Shown here: positions 62,733 through 64,000 of the stretch, piece by piece | Position numbering within the stretch: position 1 is the stretch's first letter | Layout: each line of letters begins with the position of its first letter | Source of the DNA: Phalacrocorax aristotelis | Lineage: Eukaryota > Chordata > Aves > Suliformes > Phalacrocoracidae | Length of the DNA: 64,000 bases | NCBI RefSeq assembly: GCF_949628215.1 | Contig: NC_134282.1 | Location: forward strand, 1,905,001 to 1,969,000 | Direction: 5' to 3' | Program-made: the position numbers and the translations under genes | The notes under the pieces: generated by a model | What the model saw: the letters and a program-made list of their open reading frames with translations, nothing else | The model's database searches: none | What the model was told of the DNA's origin: nothing

Positions 62733-62795
62733 CTGTGTGTGTGTGTGTGTGGTGGCTGGGGGGTGGTGTGGGAGTGGTGTGGGATGATGGCTGGA
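62733..62795 (+). repeat. (GT)n followed by G-rich tract
   Basis: A run of about nine GT units is followed by GGCTGGGGGGTGGTGTGGGAGTGGTGTGGG. It offers several G-runs on the + strand (C-rich on the KCNMB2 coding strand), a possible G-quadruplex former in intron 1. Confidence 0.7.
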
Positions 62796-63187
62796 AGCAG
62801 GATGCCTGCAAAAGACATAAAGGCTTCACAGGGCTTGGAGCTGGGGCTGCAAACCTGCGGCTGGAGGTTACCGTGTTTTTAAAAGTGTGATGTCTGTGTG
62901 CTGACCTCAGAGTCACGGCGTGCTGCTGATGACCTGAGGGCAAGGAAGACTTTGGCCATGGGTCTGGCATAGTCTCTCCAACTCTGTTTTTTGCCATGTT
63001 AACCCTGGCACTCATCGGCTGGTCCTGTTGTTTTTGGAGCAATAGCCGGGGCCAGGGGTGAGAGGCAAGTTGGGCACACCGTTTGCATCCCTCCTACTTC
63101 TCCAGTGCCACTGCTGAAGAGAAGCTACAGGCCGCGCTCCTAAAGATTCAAAACCCATAAGAGACAATCAGCATAGATGCTGTTTAC

Positions 63188-63243
63188 CTTTTCTCATCAT
63201 GTCTGTAAGATGTAGAGCTCCGGCCACTGGTCCAAATAAACAT
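63188..63243 (-). CDS. KCNMB2: KCNMB2 coding exon 1 (start codon and inactivation ball)
   Basis: Reading the minus strand, ATG at 63243-63241 opens MFIWTSGRSSTSYRHDEK plus two bases of Arg19, then the donor GTAAAC. The Phe-Ile-Trp after the initiator is the hydrophobic N-terminal ball known to inactivate BK channels by entering the pore. Its retention indicates an inactivating beta-2 subunit. The human exon ends in the same phase and differs at only two or three residues as I recall. The start has an adenine at -3 (CTAAAATG). Together the four exons give 56+171+196+285 = 708 bases, a 235-residue protein, the same length as human KCNMB2. An overlapping minus-strand frame at 63168-63350 is out of phase and spurious. 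Confidence 0.95.
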
Positions 63244-63298
63244 TTTAGAGGGTTGCCCAGTGTTGGCTTTGCTCGCTGTAGTGGGATGATGGAAGGAC
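63244..63298 (-). other. KCNMB2: KCNMB2 5'UTR part of first coding exon (putative)
   Basis: A pyrimidine-rich acceptor (ACGCCTCTTCCCACAG) ends at 63299 on the minus strand, 55 bases before the ATG. This would make the coding exon begin at 63298. KCNMB2 in mammals has upstream non-coding exons, so a splice acceptor here is expected. Inference from the motif. Confidence 0.5.
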
Positions 63299-64000
63299 CT
63301 GTGGGAAGAGGCGTAATTTTTGTCACTGCCCATCCACCGAGGCACACCACGTTATAACCAGCGTGCCAAATCCCCTGCGGCCATGCCCAGTGTGCTCTGA
63401 AGATGGACCATTTGTTAACTCAAGGTGGGATGTAAAATAATGGGGATGAAAGCTCACTGTGTGGGAACAAAGGATAAATCTCATTAGCCCCACTGGCAAA
63501 ATGCGATCCTGTCTAATCAGGCTTAGCTACGCTCCACACTGCAAAGGATTTGCACCATGGACAAGAAATCACCAGTAGTTTAAGAAAAGGTAATAGCTGC
63601 ATCCAATGTTCTTATGGCAGTATTCTGGAGGTAGAAAGCGGCTCTCGTTTAAGGACACCCACGTTCATTGCAGCCTGTTAGCTGTACGGCAGCTCTCAGC
63701 GCCACGAGGCTCTCAAGGAAGGCATCTGAACGAGGCACAAGTATGAGACATAAATGCAGCATTTTGTGGAAGTGTAACTGACGTGACAAAGGTGCCTTTT
63801 CCCATAGAGAAATTACTGTCCCAAAGCCATTTGACCAGACCAGTTAGATTTCTGCCCAGGGACTTTGTTTCACAGTAGAGTATGAGACCTACTGCCTGCT
63901 CTCAGCGTCTTCTGAAGAGGGGAAAAGTCTGAGGGGTCTCATTTTAAGGACTGAATTTGAACTCTGAATTTGAGTTAGATCTCATAAAATCATAAATATA
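63299..64000 (-). other. KCNMB2: KCNMB2 5' intron (putative), no exon seen
   Basis: Sequence upstream of the putative acceptor. No CpG island or promoter-like cluster is present, so the promoter must lie beyond the window. Nothing else recognised. Confidence 0.45.

Larger units (their letters stand above)
56715..63187 (-). other. KCNMB2: KCNMB2 intron between coding exons 1 and 2
   Basis: Donor GTAAAC at 63187-63182; acceptor ending at 56715. It holds a TCC run at 59021-59037, a CpG-richer patch near 58920-59260, a small palindromic-repeat piece at 61011-61050 and a GT/TGGGG-rich tract at 62733-62795. Frames up to 148 residues (62596-63042, -) are not recognised as protein. Confidence 0.88.

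Noticed and set aside
63168-63350. 60-codon minus-strand frame over KCNMB2 exon 1
   Set aside because: Out of phase with the real start (MFIW...), which is cut by a splice donor after 18 codons.
1-64000. CRISPR arrays, bacterial operons, tRNA or rRNA genes
   Set aside because: No spaced direct repeats, ribosome-binding-site-linked gene strings or recognisable RNA genes were seen; the DNA is vertebrate.

Overview
The window looks like nuclear DNA from a bird. It contains several 5'-truncated CR1 LINE copies, some carrying the ATTCTATG-type octamers typical of avian CR1 3' ends. It also holds one solo LTR of a kind I recall from bird genomes, compact introns with GT-AG splice sites, and two vertebrate genes in an order known from amniotes. 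There are no bacterial-type operons, CRISPR arrays, tRNAs or rRNAs that I can support. Most open reading frames in the window are chance or repeat-derived.

Layout. Positions 1-467 are the end of an intron. Positions 468-679 are the last coding exon of ZMAT3 (+ strand, third matrin-type zinc finger and C-terminus), followed by a probable long 3'UTR to about 5.9 kb. From about 5.9 to 45.3 kb lies a gene-poor interval with CR1 copies near 6.7-6.97, 33.5-34.4 and 34.64-34.87 kb, a solo LTR at 36.1-36.96 kb, old SINE-like and palindromic repeat remnants, and a CpG-dense patch at about 44.4-45.1 kb. From about 45.4 to 63.3 kb lies KCNMB2 on the - strand, with all four coding exons recovered: 63188-63243, 56544-56714, 53848-54043 and 47184-47468. 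They join in phase to a 235-residue BK-channel beta-2 subunit. The rest, to 64000, is 5' intron.

How the parts relate. ZMAT3 (a p53-induced RNA-binding zinc-finger protein) and KCNMB2 (an auxiliary subunit that inactivates BK potassium channels) point towards each other. This is the convergent arrangement of human 3q26, with the interval shrunk to roughly 40 kb between stop codons. The two genes have no known functional link; their adjacency is conserved synteny. I found no convincing new biological system. The most notable non-genic items are the LTR with a near-perfect 5-bp target duplication, the isolated CpG-dense patch just past the KCNMB2 3' end, and a scatter of ancient palindromic repeat remnants.
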